64,000 nt of DNA from Microterricola viridarii (GCF_900104895.1 NZ_LT629742.1:1922001-1986000), one strand, 5' to 3'. Counted from the stretch's first letter, positions 41,738-51,568 are shown. The notes: a model not told the origin generated them from the sequence alone. Numbers and translations: made by a program.

Positions 41738-44700
41738 CTAGCGCAGTGAGCCGACCGTCGCCACGGCCGCCTTCAGGTTCGCCACCCGCTTCTCGTAGCG
41801 GGCCGCCACCGCGATCAGGAGCACCCCGCCGGCGCCGAACCAGAGCCACCAGAGGGTCGGGTTGTAGAGCGCGGACAGCCACGGCCAGAGCTGGGCGAGG
41901 CCGTGCAGCAGCACGACGATCGACCCGAGCACGAACGGAGCCTGCAATCGGCTGACGAGGCCGACAAGCAGCACCGCGATCGCGACGATGCCCAGCCCGA
42001 CCACCCGCCAGAGCGGGGAGTGCACGTAGTCGGCCAGGAGCGAGGGCACGAGCAGCAGGGCGAGCCCGCCGCCGAGGGCCGGCCAGCTGCGCGCCCCTGG
42101 CGTGCGGGACAGGTGCAGGATGCCGCTGCCGATCCACGCGGCGGCCACGGGCACGGTCACCCACTCGAACGGAACGGCGGCGCCGTCCCCGGCCGAGCGC
42201 GCCAGGAACACCGTCGCGGCGAGGGCGGCCAGGCCGAGGGCGAGCGGCGCGAGCCAGCCGGCCAGCGCGGGGCTCCGCAGCCAGGCGAGCAGCACGTGCG
42301 CCGCGCCGAGCACCGCCACCACGGTGACGGCCCGCACCGCCGCGGCGCCGGAGGCGTCGGGGCTGGCGGCGATGGCCGCGCACTCGAGCAGGCCGGCCCC
42401 CACGAGCGGCACGGCGACGAGCACCGTCGTCAGCCGGCCGGGCTGATCGCCGTTCGCGAGCGCGGCGGCGAGCAGCACGGCCGCGCCGACGGCGACCCAG
42501 AACTCGAACAGTCCGGAGACGGTGCCTGGCGCTCCGGCCAGCGTGCTGAGCGCGCGGGCGCCGGCGGCCACCGCCACACCGAGGCCTCCGGCGCCGATCA
42601 GCGCCAGACGCAGCAGCGGGCTGGGCGGCGGCGCGCCCCAGGCTCCGGTCCGCGAGTCGTCGGGCCGCCAGTCGTCGGGCCGCCAGAGCACGGCGCCGAG
42701 CAGGATGACGCCGCCGATCGAGATCGTGAGGATCGGGCGCAGCAGGCTTCCGTCGGCCCCCGCCACCGCGGAGGGCAGCAGGGCGATCAGCAGGCCGGCT
42801 GCCGTGATCCCCGCAACGGCGCTGCCGGGGGCGTCCTCGCGCTGCCCGAAACGGGCGATGAGGGCGGCGACCGCGAGCAGGGCGGCGGCCAGCGGCAGCG
42901 CGTACGGCTCGGGCGCGGTGACGCCGGCATCCGTCAACCCCAGCCAGAGCCCGGCCGTCGCCAGGAGCAGGGCGAGCCAGCCCAGTTGGTGCCGCCGGGT
43001 GCGGGCGTTGAAGAGTCCCGCGCCGTCGACGGCGGCCAGCAGGGCGCCGACGGCGGCGACGAGGAGCACGAGCCAGTGCGCCGGAGCCTCCAGCGTCGCG
43101 AGCACCCGCCCGGCGCCGAGCAGCAGCACCAGGCCGCTGCCGGCATCCGCCAGCGCACGGTCGGTGCTGCTCGGCGGCGCGCCCAGGCGGAGCGCGCCCC
43201 GCTGCCAGGCCAGCGCGGCGGCGAGGGCGAGAACGCCGAGCGCGCAGGCCCACCAGTCGAGGGCTGCGGCATCGATGTCCGCGCCCGCGCCCCGGGCGGC
43301 CTCCACGGCGAACATGCCGGAGAGCCAGACCAGCGGGGTCGCGGCCACGAGGGCTGCGCGGCGGCCGAGCGTGAGCGTGCGGTTCGCCCCGAGCCCGACG
43401 AGCAGCAGGCAGGCGGCGGCGGCGAGCAGTGCGCCCAGCGCGGCCGGCACGGGGGAAAGAAGCACGGGGGAGGACGTGCTGGCGCTCGGCCAGACGGGCA
43501 GCGGCGCGACCACAACGACGCCGACCGCTGCCGTGGAGGCGAGTGCCCACGCGCGGTCCACCGCTGCCGCGAAGCGGCCGAGCGGCAGGCTGAATGCGAC
43601 GAGCAGCAGGCCGCAGGCCAGAACGAGCAGGGCCCGGGTGTCGACCACCTCGTGCGGGGCGAGCCCGGCCGATGCGGCGACGGCCGTCGGTGCGGCGGCC
43701 GTCGTGCCGAGCGCCCAGAGCGCGGCGGCCGCCAGCAGCAGGGGGCGCTGCAGCGGGGTGCGCGGCTGCATCTCCCGGCTGCCGACGAGCAGGCAGAGGA
43801 CGGCGGCTGAGCCAACCAGCCAGAGCCACAGCGCGTCGAAGGAGAGCAGGTAACCGGCGACCGCGTTGACGCTCAGGGTGGCGAGGGCGAGCGTGCGCAG
43901 CCCCGGGAGCCCGGCGGTCCGCGCGCGCAGGGCGGGCACGGCCTGGCTGCAGAGGGCGCCGGCCGCGATCGCCAGGTAGCCGAGCGATGCCGCTGCGACC
44001 CAGGGGAGCGCCACCGCACACGCCATGAGGGCGGCGACGAGGACCGCTCCGAGGATGACGGCGCGCGCTCGGACCAGACCGAATGCCGCCCAGGCGGCGA
44101 CGGTCATGGCGGCGCCGCCCGCGAGCAGCAGCGCGGCCTGGCGGACGGCGTCGCCCGGGGACTGGGCGCCGGCCTGGGGCACCCAGAGGGTGAACCAGGG
44201 GGCCAGCGGTGAGCGGTCGAAGAAGGCCGTGACCAGGAGCCAGCCCGCCGCCAGCAGCGCCGCTCCGGTGGGCAGGGCCGCGCCGAGCAGCGCGCCGCCC
44301 AGGACGTGGCGCCGCGCGGGATCCGGCGCGCTGGTGCGCACCACGTCCAGGGCCAGCAGCAGCGCGATGGCGATCAGCACCGGCCAGAGCACCCAGTCGA
44401 GCGCGGAGGTGGCACGCACGCCCATGTCGATGGGGATGGCGGCGGCGGTGAACCCGGCGGCCACGCCGAAGCCGATGGCGGCGGCACGGTCGAGGCCGGC
44501 CGGGCGGCGGGCGCTCAGCAGCGCCTGCCCGGCGCACACGACGGCGAGGGTGCCGAGGCTCCAGAGCGGCGCGGCCACCTGGCTCCGCTCGGTGAGCAGT
44601 CCGAAGGCGAAGGCCGCTGGCAGCATCGGCGCGGCGAGCAGGAGCACGATGGCGCGCTCGACGAGCAGCGGCTGGGACGGCGTCATCCGGCGCCCGATGC

Positions 44701-45625
44701 GCGGCGCGAGCAGCTGCACCAGGCTGGAGACGATGACGACGATCGCGACCAGCCAGAGGCGCGCGAAGCCGGTTGTGGCCTGGTCGAGCGGCGCCCCGAG
44801 CACCCAGCCGAGCAGGCCCGCGCCGACCGGCACGGCGGCGAAGCCGGCGACGCTGCCGGCCCGCATGCCGGTGACGCGGAACCAGGCGAGGAGGAGCGGG
44901 GCGCTCACCAGCAACCCGATCGCCCAGTACAGGGCGGGATCCGGCAGATCGGCGTCGAACAGGCCGGTGGCCTGCACCGCCCACAGGTCGAGATACACCA
45001 GCAGCACCGCGAGCACGGCGACGCCCTGCGCCGTCGAGTGCATCCGGAAGCGGGCCAGCAGCGAGACCCCGACGAACATCAGCAGGGTGAGCAGGGCGAC
45101 GGTCACCGCGCGGAACGCCAGGCCCGCCACGAACCAGGCGACGATGAGGAAGAAGACGAGCGCGACCGCGACGAGGCCGACGCCGACGACGAGCAGCAGC
45201 ATCTGCACGCTGGAGCGGCCACCGCGCGCCGACGTGGCGGGAGTGGGCTGGGCGGGCACCGGCTGCGGGGGAGTCTGCTGGGCGGGCGTCGGCAGAGGAT
45301 AAGCGGGCGGGGGCACCGCGACGGCGGGCGCAACCGCCGCGGGTGCAACGACCGCGGGTGCAACGACCGCGGGTGCCCGAGACGACTCCGCCCGGATCAG
45401 CCGGATCACCTCGGAGCGGTACTCGAGCCGCTCGGCCGCTGCCCGCGAGGCGCGCAGCAGCTCATCGGCCAGCGGGCTTCCGAGGTCCAACTGGCAGCCG
45501 GAGCAGACGGTGCCAAACAACGGCGTGAAACACGAGGGGCAGAGTTGCCGGTCGCGCAGCTGGGCGGTACTCTGCGGCCAGGACGGCTCGATCCCACCCG
45601 CACGCATGCCCGCATCCGCCGTCAT
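41738..45625 (-). CDS. giant multi-spanning membrane protein, SCO7613 C-terminal type
   Basis: 1295 residues, one of the longest genes in the window. The N-terminus has a zinc ribbon (LCPSCFTPLFGTVCSGCQLDL, CxxC twice, about residues 28-49), then a helix and a Pro/Ala/Val-rich segment (about 90-145). From there to the C-terminus it is almost entirely hydrophobic helices separated by short Arg/Pro loops, several dozen in all. The pattern matches actinobacterial proteins annotated by the Streptomyces SCO7613 C-terminal domain. No catalytic motif is visible. Plus-strand open frames across it are shadows of the GC-rich code. Confidence 0.82.
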   Translation of the reverse strand: MTADAGMRAGGIEPSWPQSTAQLRDRQLCPSCFTPLFGTVCSGCQLDLGSPLADELLRASRAAAERLEYRSEVIRLIRAESSRAPAVVAPAVVAPAAVAPAVAVPPPAYPLPTPAQQTPPQPVPAQPTPATSARGGRSSVQMLLLVVGVGLVAVALVFFLIVAWFVAGLAFRAVTVALLTLLMFVGVSLLARFRMHSTAQGVAVLAVLLVYLDLWAVQATGLFDADLPDPALYWAIGLLVSAPLLLAWFRVTGMRAGSVAGFAAVPVGAGLLGWVLGAPLDQATTGFARLWLVAIVVIVSSLVQLLAPRIGRRMTPSQPLLVERAIVLLLAAPMLPAAFAFGLLTERSQVAAPLWSLGTLAVVCAGQALLSARRPAGLDRAAAIGFGVAAGFTAAAIPIDMGVRATSALDWVLWPVLIAIALLLALDVVRTSAPDPARRHVLGGALLGAALPTGAALLAAGWLLVTAFFDRSPLAPWFTLWVPQAGAQSPGDAVRQAALLLAGGAAMTVAAWAAFGLVRARAVILGAVLVAALMACAVALPWVAAASLGYLAIAAGALCSQAVPALRARTAGLPGLRTLALATLSVNAVAGYLLSFDALWLWLVGSAAVLCLLVGSREMQPRTPLQRPLLLAAAALWALGTTAAAPTAVAASAGLAPHEVVDTRALLVLACGLLLVAFSLPLGRFAAAVDRAWALASTAAVGVVVVAPLPVWPSASTSSPVLLSPVPAALGALLAAAACLLLVGLGANRTLTLGRRAALVAATPLVWLSGMFAVEAARGAGADIDAAALDWWACALGVLALAAALAWQRGALRLGAPPSSTDRALADAGSGLVLLLGAGRVLATLEAPAHWLVLLVAAVGALLAAVDGAGLFNARTRRHQLGWLALLLATAGLWLGLTDAGVTAPEPYALPLAAALLAVAALIARFGQREDAPGSAVAGITAAGLLIALLPSAVAGADGSLLRPILTISIGGVILLGAVLWRPDDWRPDDSRTGAWGAPPPSPLLRLALIGAGGLGVAVAAGARALSTLAGAPGTVSGLFEFWVAVGAAVLLAAALANGDQPGRLTTVLVAVPLVGAGLLECAAIAASPDASGAAAVRAVTVVAVLGAAHVLLAWLRSPALAGWLAPLALGLAALAATVFLARSAGDGAAVPFEWVTVPVAAAWIGSGILHLSRTPGARSWPALGGGLALLLVPSLLADYVHSPLWRVVGLGIVAIAVLLVGLVSRLQAPFVLGSIVVLLHGLAQLWPWLSALYNPTLWWLWFGAGGVLLIAVAARYEKRVANLKAAVATVGSLR

Positions 45626-45691
45626 CGGTAGCCCCCACCTGGCCCGCGACCGTTCGCAGGCGCAACGGGCCCCAGCATACTGGCCGGTGCC

Positions 45692-46618
45692 CTAGCTGTC
45701 GGGGAGGTCCTGGTCCGTCGCCGGCGGGTGCGACGCGCCCCGATGAATTTCGTATGCCCGAGCCTCCCCGGGCGAGTCGGGATCGTCGGTGATGGCCTCG
45801 TCGGCCATGAACTGGCGGATGACGTGTGCCAGCTCTCCCGGGTGGCTGAAGTTGATCGCGTGTGCGGCGCCCTCGATCACGACGAGCAGCACCTGGTTGT
45901 CGGTGTGCCGGGCGACCTCCTGAATCCGACGCGGGCTCGGCATCAGCGGATCCCGGCTGCCGACGACGGCCAGCGTCGGAATCGTCAGCCCCAACAATCG
46001 TTCGAGCGACGGGTACCGGGTGAGGGAGCGGAACATCTTGACCGTGCTCGGCACGCCGAAGCGCAGGTAGTCCGGTGCCGCGATGCCCATCATTTCGCGC
46101 GGCTCACGCTTGCCGTCGATCGTCAGCTGGCTGATCGCGCGGGTGAGCGGCTGGTTGTGCAGGCCGCCGGCGGGGGAGACGAGGATCGCCCGATCGATGC
46201 GCTCCGGGAACAGGTGGGCGAACTCCAGGATCACCGGGCAGCCCATCGAATTGCCGACGAGCGTCGCCGATCTCACGCCGCGATCGTCGAGGAATCGCGC
46301 GGCGACGCGGGCGAGGCCGGGCACGTCGAGCGCCTTCGCCGGCTTGCCGCTCAGCCCGTAGCCGGGCAGGTCCGGCACGAAGGTGTGGAAGTCGTCCATC
46401 AGACGCTCCGCCGTCGGCAGCAGATAGCGGCCGGAGAGACCGAAGCCGTGCAGGTGCAGCATGACGGGCGCATCCGGCGGCACGGGGGATTCCCGGTAGA
46501 ACATGTCGATTCCGTCGACCGTCGTCCACCGCTCGGCCAGCCGGGACGCGGGGTGCCGCGGAAGCCGCCTCGGCTCGCGGCCGGTCGGGCTCGGATCGGC
46601 TGAACTGGATGGCATCAT
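45692..46618 (-). CDS. alpha/beta hydrolase
   Basis: 308 residues. LHLHGFGLSG is the oxyanion-hole region, SATLVGNSMGCPV carries the nucleophile Ser (GNSMG), VVGSRDPLMPSP the acid region, and IEGAAHAINFSHP the catalytic His. It has the cap-domain layout of C-C bond hydrolases and esterases; the substrate is unknown. Two adjacent ATGs (46618 and 46615) follow GGAGGAG; the second has the better spacing. It is the last gene before the anomalous region to its right. Confidence 0.85.
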   Translation of the reverse strand: MMPSSSADPSPTGREPRRLPRHPASRLAERWTTVDGIDMFYRESPVPPDAPVMLHLHGFGLSGRYLLPTAERLMDDFHTFVPDLPGYGLSGKPAKALDVPGLARVAARFLDDRGVRSATLVGNSMGCPVILEFAHLFPERIDRAILVSPAGGLHNQPLTRAISQLTIDGKREPREMMGIAAPDYLRFGVPSTVKMFRSLTRYPSLERLLGLTIPTLAVVGSRDPLMPSPRRIQEVARHTDNQVLLVVIEGAAHAINFSHPGELAHVIRQFMADEAITDDPDSPGEARAYEIHRGASHPPATDQDLPDS

Positions 46619-47470
46619 CGCTCTCCTCCCCGCGGAGGTCCTGCTCGCCGCCACCGCCGCGACGATCGGCCTGTACCAGCAATCTTCCCGCGCCGGTGGG
46701 TGCTGTCAAGGCTTGGGCCCGGCTGTGTCGGTTCCGGTCCGACGAGCAGCCGTCATCGTCACTGCCGCGCTGATGTCCGGTCGGCGCAGACTCGCGTTCG
46801 CGTTGGCGGCCTTCATCCTGTGGAGTGCCAATGAGCTGGCTAAAGGAAGGATCGGATACTAGATGTTGCGCCGTCTCAGGGGACGTCCCAAAGCTCGCCT
46901 TCGCCCGAGTGTTGCTGGTACCCCTCTTTGGCAGCATTGCTGACTTCGCACTGCACGTGCTCCCGCTCGCTAGGTGGTGTGGCCGGCCCCGGCGGGCGTC
47001 GTGCTCGCCAGCACCCCGCTCTGCCCGTCCTCTATCTCGTCGTTCGAAGTTGATCCTCCTCTAATCCGGTAGCCCGGATGCACGGTTCTGACCGAAACGG
47101 GCGAGCAGGTCGCGTGCTCTAGATCGGATGTGGACATCGGCCCGGGCTGTCCCAGCTACTACGAGCGTTTCGCCGCCGACTGGACAGGCTCCAGCCCCTC
47201 TGGGTAGGACTGCCGAGACCACGACATGCACAATATCCTCCGTAGGTCTCATACACACTGCGTGGTTGAAGTCGCTGAGGAGAGTGTTCGGTCGCAGCCA
47301 CCAGAACTGGCTGCGACCGAACACATTTGCGTGGCCCAGCGCCGTAGTCACGCAAACGATTCAAGTGCTCGGTTCCAAAGATTCAGGGACGAGGATGGAA
47401 ACTTGGTAGTTAAGACACGCTGTGTCCTGTAATGCAACTCAATGCCGGATCACGTGGATAGATTAATCAG
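46619..47470. other. 852-base stretch without a convincing gene
   Basis: Short open frames exist on both strands but none has a ribosome binding site with a recognisable protein, and all look like shadows or debris. The stretch contains the upstream region of the hydrolase, a small hairpin ATCCGG-TAGC-CCGGAT near 47066, and the 17-bp inverted repeat at 47284. GC content drops toward the right end. It reads like the scarred left edge of the restriction-modification island. Confidence 0.6.
47284..47324. repeat. perfect 17-bp inverted repeat upstream of the restriction genes
   Basis: GTGTTCGGTCGCAGCCA pairs perfectly with its complement after a 7-base loop (CCAGAAC). It lies 146 bases before the restriction endonuclease start. 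It could terminate incoming transcription, be a protein binding site, or be the remnant of a mobile element end. Only one pair was found in the window. Confidence 0.7.
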
Positions 47471-48217
47471 ATGTCAACTGCTTGGGCAATTTTTGCCGCC
47501 TGTGAATCCGCTGTCGAAAATGAAGTTCGAACTTCTAGAGCTCAGAATGACAAGGAGTTTCATTTCCAGAACTGGGTTCGCGCTCGAATCGTTGAATCCG
47601 GGCATTCGATCTCTGGTGAGGGACGAAACCGATACCCAGACTTCGAAATCGAAGCGCACGACGAGGCATTCGAGGTGAAGGGCATAACTGTGGGTAGTCG
47701 TGAGAACGACTTTGACTCAAACAGTGCTCTCCCATCCGGCGAATACAAAGGCAAGCGAGTTTTCTACGTATTCGGGCGGTATGAAAGCGTCCTCCATGGC
47801 GGGGACGCTCCAAACGTGCTCGACGTCGTGATAGCTGACGGAACGTTTTTGAATGCGGGGCCCGGCTTTCTCGCTGATAACAAGAGTCTCCGCGTTCTTG
47901 GCAGCTATGGCGACATTCTGTTCCGGGATCGGAAGATGTACGCGCCCCATACGCCGTACAAGTTGTTGAGTGGGCTTCGCGGTCATTGCACGCTCATCAT
48001 GCCCGCGAGTGAGAGGCCGCCGGCGGCCGGCTTCGTCGAAGTTGGACGATTCTCGCGCACAGAGGCCGATCGGGTCCTGACCGCCTACCATGGTGATCTG
48101 AAGGCGAATACGCTCGTCGGTGACTTTGACGCTAATTTGACCGGTGGGATGGAGCATCCATTCGTGGCGTATAGGACGGTGCGTGGCAACACGACGGTGG
48201 GCGTAGAATTGATCTGA
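47471..48217 (+). CDS. type II restriction endonuclease, PD-(D/E)XK type
   Basis: 248 residues. RYPDFEIEAHDEAFEVKGI gives Asp57, Glu68 and Lys70 in the PD-x10-ExK arrangement of the nuclease superfamily. It is otherwise unlike any family I can name, as is usual for restriction enzymes. The gene overlaps the C5 methyltransferase by one base (ATGA), so it should cut the sequence that enzyme protects. Base composition is clearly lower in GC than neighbours (26 of 60 G+C on the line at 47521), with codons rare in the flanks, indicating transfer. Confidence 0.78.
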   Translation: MSTAWAIFAACESAVENEVRTSRAQNDKEFHFQNWVRARIVESGHSISGEGRNRYPDFEIEAHDEAFEVKGITVGSRENDFDSNSALPSGEYKGKRVFYVFGRYESVLHGGDAPNVLDVVIADGTFLNAGPGFLADNKSLRVLGSYGDILFRDRKMYAPHTPYKLLSGLRGHCTLIMPASERPPAAGFVEVGRFSRTEADRVLTAYHGDLKANTLVGDFDANLTGGMEHPFVAYRTVRGNTTVGVELI

Positions 48218-49353
48218 TGACATACAACATGCTCGGAATGTTCAGCGGTGCTGGGGGACTGGACCTCGGCTTTGAACAGGCTGGATTTAAACATGTTGGG
48301 TCGATGGATTGGGATCCGTGGTCTGTGGCAACGCTCAGGACGAATCGGCCCGCATGGCATGTCGACCAGGCTGATGCGCGCGAGTGGGAATTCAACGAGG
48401 AGGTTGACGTCTTAGTTGGCGGACCGCCGTGTCAGGGCTACAGTCTCGGCGGTCTGCGGAAAGCGACGGACGATCGGAATGACCTTTACGAGCAGGTCTT
48501 GCGAGTTGCGAAGGCGACTCGCCCGCGCGCCATTGTTATTGAGAATGTGCTAAATCTCCGTACGCTTCTTCACCCCGAGACTGGTCGTCGTTTTAGTGAT
48601 CAGATTGCGTTTGATCTCACAGAGCTTGGGTATGAAGTTTTCCACAACGTATTTCGCGTCGATGGATTCGGTGTGCCACAAACTCGGCGTAGATGGATTT
48701 TTGTCGCTTTTCGTGGCGGGGCGCCAGCGGGATACCATTTGCCGCTTCCGGGCACAAACGAGACCGTCGGTCCTTGGTTAAGTGATCTCGGAAATGGTGG
48801 CGGTATAGGGCTTCCAAATCATGCGCCATCCTGGACGTTCAAGAGCTCTGTCCATACTGCTACCGGCGAGCCGTTTGACGTGGACGAACCTGCGGTGATT
48901 GCGAGGTTCTCGAGGACAGCGAGTGATGGGAACCCTATTCGACGGTTCGATCAGCCGTTTCCGGCGGTAGACACGGCGACAGTGTGGGGCTGGGCGCAAG
49001 GCAATGTTGTCGCAAAGAAATTCGACAAGGATCGACTTGCCGGCAAACACATCCGTAACCCGGACGCCACTGTTAAACTCTGGCGGGTATCCGCAAGCCG
49101 GCTGCGTACTATGACCGCCCGTGAACTTGCACGACTTCAGACGTTCCCCGACGACTGGGAGTTCATTGGCGGGGGTGCGCTTCGAGATATCCAGATGCAG
49201 GTGGGCAACGCTGTGCCGGTGGAGTTTGCGCGCCGAGTAGGAGACTCCGTTCGCACTGCGCTAGAAGCTCAAGACGAAAATCGAGCCTTCCTTGCATCTG
49301 ATGGGGCTTCGGTGCCACTTGTATTCCCGGGTTGGGACCCGATCACCGCCTAG
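48217..49353 (+). CDS. DNA (cytosine-5) methyltransferase of a type II restriction-modification system
   Basis: 378 residues. Motif I FSGAGGLDLGF (9-19), motif IV GGPPCQGYS with catalytic Cys72, motif VI VIENV, motif VIII QTRRRW, motif IX RELARLQTFPDDW and motif X QVGNAVP are all present in order. It transfers a methyl group from S-adenosylmethionine to cytosine C5. The variable target-recognition region between VIII and IX (about residues 190-300) sets the site, which cannot be deduced. Translationally coupled to the nuclease, with the same low-GC codon use. Confidence 0.93.
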   Translation: MTYNMLGMFSGAGGLDLGFEQAGFKHVGSMDWDPWSVATLRTNRPAWHVDQADAREWEFNEEVDVLVGGPPCQGYSLGGLRKATDDRNDLYEQVLRVAKATRPRAIVIENVLNLRTLLHPETGRRFSDQIAFDLTELGYEVFHNVFRVDGFGVPQTRRRWIFVAFRGGAPAGYHLPLPGTNETVGPWLSDLGNGGGIGLPNHAPSWTFKSSVHTATGEPFDVDEPAVIARFSRTASDGNPIRRFDQPFPAVDTATVWGWAQGNVVAKKFDKDRLAGKHIRNPDATVKLWRVSASRLRTMTARELARLQTFPDDWEFIGGGALRDIQMQVGNAVPVEFARRVGDSVRTALEAQDENRAFLASDGASVPLVFPGWDPITA

Positions 49354-49658
49354 CTTGATTCGTCCGGCGAACGGATTCGTTCGTCTCCGGGAGCGCAGGA
49401 GTTACGAACTCCTTCCCGGATGCGAGCGACCTTCAGCATTCTCGCGATCAGCGCTCTGTACTCGAGCGTCTAGCCAACGCAAGGTTGGGTTGAATTCGCA
49501 TTTGTGTGCGGCACTGAGGCCCGGTCGCCAAATTGGAGTTGACAGGATAGCGCGGGGGTGCGTCGCCGCCAGACGGCTTGCGAGGAAATCGAACGCGGCG
49601 GCGCTGGGCCTTCCGGCTTTGGATGTTGCAACCACGGATGCCGTAGCGCTAATCAGAG
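49354..49658. other. 305-base gene-free stretch between methyltransferase and tRNA-Gly
   Basis: No protein gene is supported. It contains the hairpin terminator at 49386 and ends at the 3' end of tRNA-Gly. I found no second copy of the tRNA 3' sequence at the left side of the island. Confidence 0.55.
49386..49420 (+). terminator. terminator of the restriction-modification operon
   Basis: Two-part hairpin: outer TCCGGGA/TCCCGGA and inner AGGAGTT/AACTCCT with a 3-base loop and a GCGC bulge, 32 bases after the methyltransferase stop. Confidence 0.6.
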
Positions 49659-49729
49659 AGGGGATGACGGGAATCGAACCCGCGTGATCAGTTTGGAAGA
49701 CTGAGGCTCTACCATTGAGCTACATCCCC
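49659..49729 (-). tRNA. tRNA-Gly (TCC)
   Basis: Minus-strand cloverleaf with acceptor stem GGGGATG/CATCCCC, D arm GCTCAATGGTAGAGC, anticodon loop CTTCCAA (anticodon TCC), T arm GCGGGTTCGATTCCCGT and discriminator T. CCA is not encoded. Its 3' end faces the restriction-modification island. Confidence 0.95.
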
Positions 49730-49902
49730 GTGACCTACAGCTGCAGGCACTTGGACAATGTTAGTACAGGTTTTGGGGTGCTTTGTACGCACGCCTGGGC
49801 AAAGCTGGTTGAATCGGTGCAGTAGACTTGCGGAGGTCTTTCCACTCGGGTGCAAACTTGCATGTTGTGGCCGGGAAGACATTACGGGTTGCGGCACTGA
49901 CT

Positions 49903-49979
49903 CGGGGCGTAGCTCAGCTTGGTAGAGCGCTCGGTTTGGGACCGAGAGGTCGCAGGTTCGAATCCTGTCGCCCCGACCA
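49903..49979 (+). tRNA. tRNA-Pro (TGG)
   Basis: Acceptor stem CGGGGCG/CGCCCCG, D arm GCTCAGCTTGGTAGAGC, anticodon loop TTTGGGA in stem CTCGG/CCGAG (anticodon TGG), T arm with GGTTCGAATCC, discriminator A and encoded CCA. Confidence 0.96.
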
Positions 49980-50029
49980 CGTCGTGAGACATCCCAGCAG
50001 AACTTTTGACGTCTAGGAGAATTGCCACA

Positions 50030-51514
50030 ATGCCAAACACTTCGGTTGAAATGCTCAGCCCGACGCGCGCCAAGCTGACCATCTCGGTTTCGCCCGAAGA
50101 GCTGAAGCCCAGCATCACCCACGCTTACGGCCACATCGCCGAGCAGGTCAGCGTTCCCGGCTTCCGCAAGGGCAAGGTTCCGCCCGCGATCCTCGACCAG
50201 CGCGTTGGCAAGGGTGCCGTCATCGAGCACGCCGTCAACGAGGGCCTCGACGGTTTCTACCGTCTCGCCGTCGCCGAGCACGACCTGCGCCCGCTGGGCC
50301 GCCCCAACGCCGACATCGTCGAGTGGCCCTCCGACAAGGACTTCTCGGGCGACCTGCTCCTCTCGATCGAGGTCGACGTGCGCCCCGAGCTCACGCTGCC
50401 CGAGCTCGCCGGCATCGCCATCACGGTGGACGCCGCCGAGATCTCCGACGAGGACGTCGACGCCGAGCTGGAGAAGCTGCGCAGCCGCTTCGGCACGCTC
50501 ATCACGGTCGACCGCCCCGCCAAGACCGGTGACTTCGTCACCATCGACCTCACCGCCAAGATCGGCGACGACGAGGTCGACAACGCCAGCGGCATCTCCT
50601 ACGAGGTCGGCTCCGGCGAGCTCATCGAGGGCATCGACGAGGCCCTCGACGCGCTCTCCGCCGACGAGACCACCACCTTCGAGTCCAAGCTGCTCGGCGG
50701 CGACCGTGAGGGCGAGACCGCTCTCATCACCGTCACCGTCACCGCGGTCAAGGAGCGCGAGCTCCCCGCTGCAGACGACGACTTCGCTCAGATCGCCAGC
50801 GAGTTCGACACCATCGCCGAGCTGCGCGAGAGCCTCGTCAAGCAGGTCGAGGGCAACAAGACCTTCGCTCAGGGCGGCCAGGCACGCGACCTCCTCATCG
50901 ACAAGCTGCACGAGCTCGTCGAGGTTCCCGTTCCCGTCTCCCTCGTCGAGGACGAGGTGAACCGTCACCTCGAGGGTGAAGGCCGCCTCCAGGACGACGA
51001 GCACCGCGCAGAGGTCACCGAGTCCAGCGAGAAGACCTTCCGCACCCAGATCCTCCTCGACGCGATCGCCGAGGCCGAAGAGGTCAAGGTCAGCCAGGAC
51101 GAGCTCTCGCAGTACCTCGTCCAGGGTGCAGCCCAGTACGGCATGAACCCGGCCGAGTTCGTTCAGATCCTGAGCGAGAACGGCCAGATCCAGGCCATGG
51201 TCGGCGAGGTTGCCCGCAACAAGGCCCTCGCGATCGTCCTCGGCAAGGCTGTCGTCACCGACGCCAACGGCAAGACCGTTGACCTCGCCGAGTTCACCGC
51301 CGTCGACAACGGTGAGGACGAGGCAGAGGCCGAGGCCGAGAAGCCCGCCAAGAAGGCTCCGGCCAAGAAGGCTCCGGCCAAGAAGGCTGCCGAGAAGAAG
51401 GCTTCCGACGAGGAGAAGGCTTCCGACGAGGAGCCGGCCGCGAAGAAGCCGGCCGCGAAGAAGCCCGCCGCGAAGAAGGCCGCCAAGGCCGACGACGCCG
51501 AGGCTGCCAAGTAG
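50030..51514 (+). CDS. tig: trigger factor
   Basis: 494 residues. The ribosome-binding tail has [14 protein letters not shown] (GFRxGKxP, about residues 45-56). The FKBP-type domain begins [14 protein letters not shown] (about 165), and the SurA-like C-terminal arm covers about 250-420. It binds nascent chains at the ribosome exit. The last 60 residues are an added Lys/Ala/Pro-rich tail (repeats of KKAPA and KKPAA with acidic DEE blocks), probably disordered and common in Actinobacteria. The ATG at 50030 follows TAGGAGA. It lies upstream of clpP1P2, the common order tig-clpP-clpX. Confidence 0.95.
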   Translation: MPNTSVEMLSPTRAKLTISVSPEELKPSITHAYGHIAEQVSVPGFRKGKVPPAILDQRVGKGAVIEHAVNEGLDGFYRLAVAEHDLRPLGRPNADIVEWPSDKDFSGDLLLSIEVDVRPELTLPELAGIAITVDAAEISDEDVDAELEKLRSRFGTLITVDRPAKTGDFVTIDLTAKIGDDEVDNASGISYEVGSGELIEGIDEALDALSADETTTFESKLLGGDREGETALITVTVTAVKERELPAADDDFAQIASEFDTIAELRESLVKQVEGNKTFAQGGQARDLLIDKLHELVEVPVPVSLVEDEVNRHLEGEGRLQDDEHRAEVTESSEKTFRTQILLDAIAEAEEVKVSQDELSQYLVQGAAQYGMNPAEFVQILSENGQIQAMVGEVARNKALAIVLGKAVVTDANGKTVDLAEFTAVDNGEDEAEAEAEKPAKKAPAKKAPAKKAAEKKASDEEKASDEEPAAKKPAAKKPAAKKAAKADDAEAAK

Positions 51515-51529
51515 TCACACGCTTGTCCT

Positions 51530-51568
51530 GAACGAGGGTCGGATGCCGCTGGCATCCGGCCCTCGTTC
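51530..51568 (+). terminator. terminator of tig
   Basis: Stem GAACGAGGG/CCCTCGTTC enclosing GGATGCC/GGCATCC with a GCT loop and a small internal mismatch, 16 bases after the tig stop. Confidence 0.72.

Noticed and set aside
41903-45631. Long plus-strand frames across the 1295-residue membrane protein
   Set aside because: Composition is Arg/Gly/Ala/Glu-rich low-complexity typical of shadows; the minus strand encodes regular membrane helices and a zinc ribbon.
46503-47351. Small open frames in the gap left of the restriction genes
   Set aside because: No ribosome binding sites, no recognisable domains, and overlapping frames on both strands; more likely debris.
49659-49700. tRNA-Gly 3' end as an attachment site with a direct repeat at the other island end
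   Set aside because: I looked for a second copy of the tRNA 3' sequence between 46619 and 47470 and found none, and there is no integrase gene.
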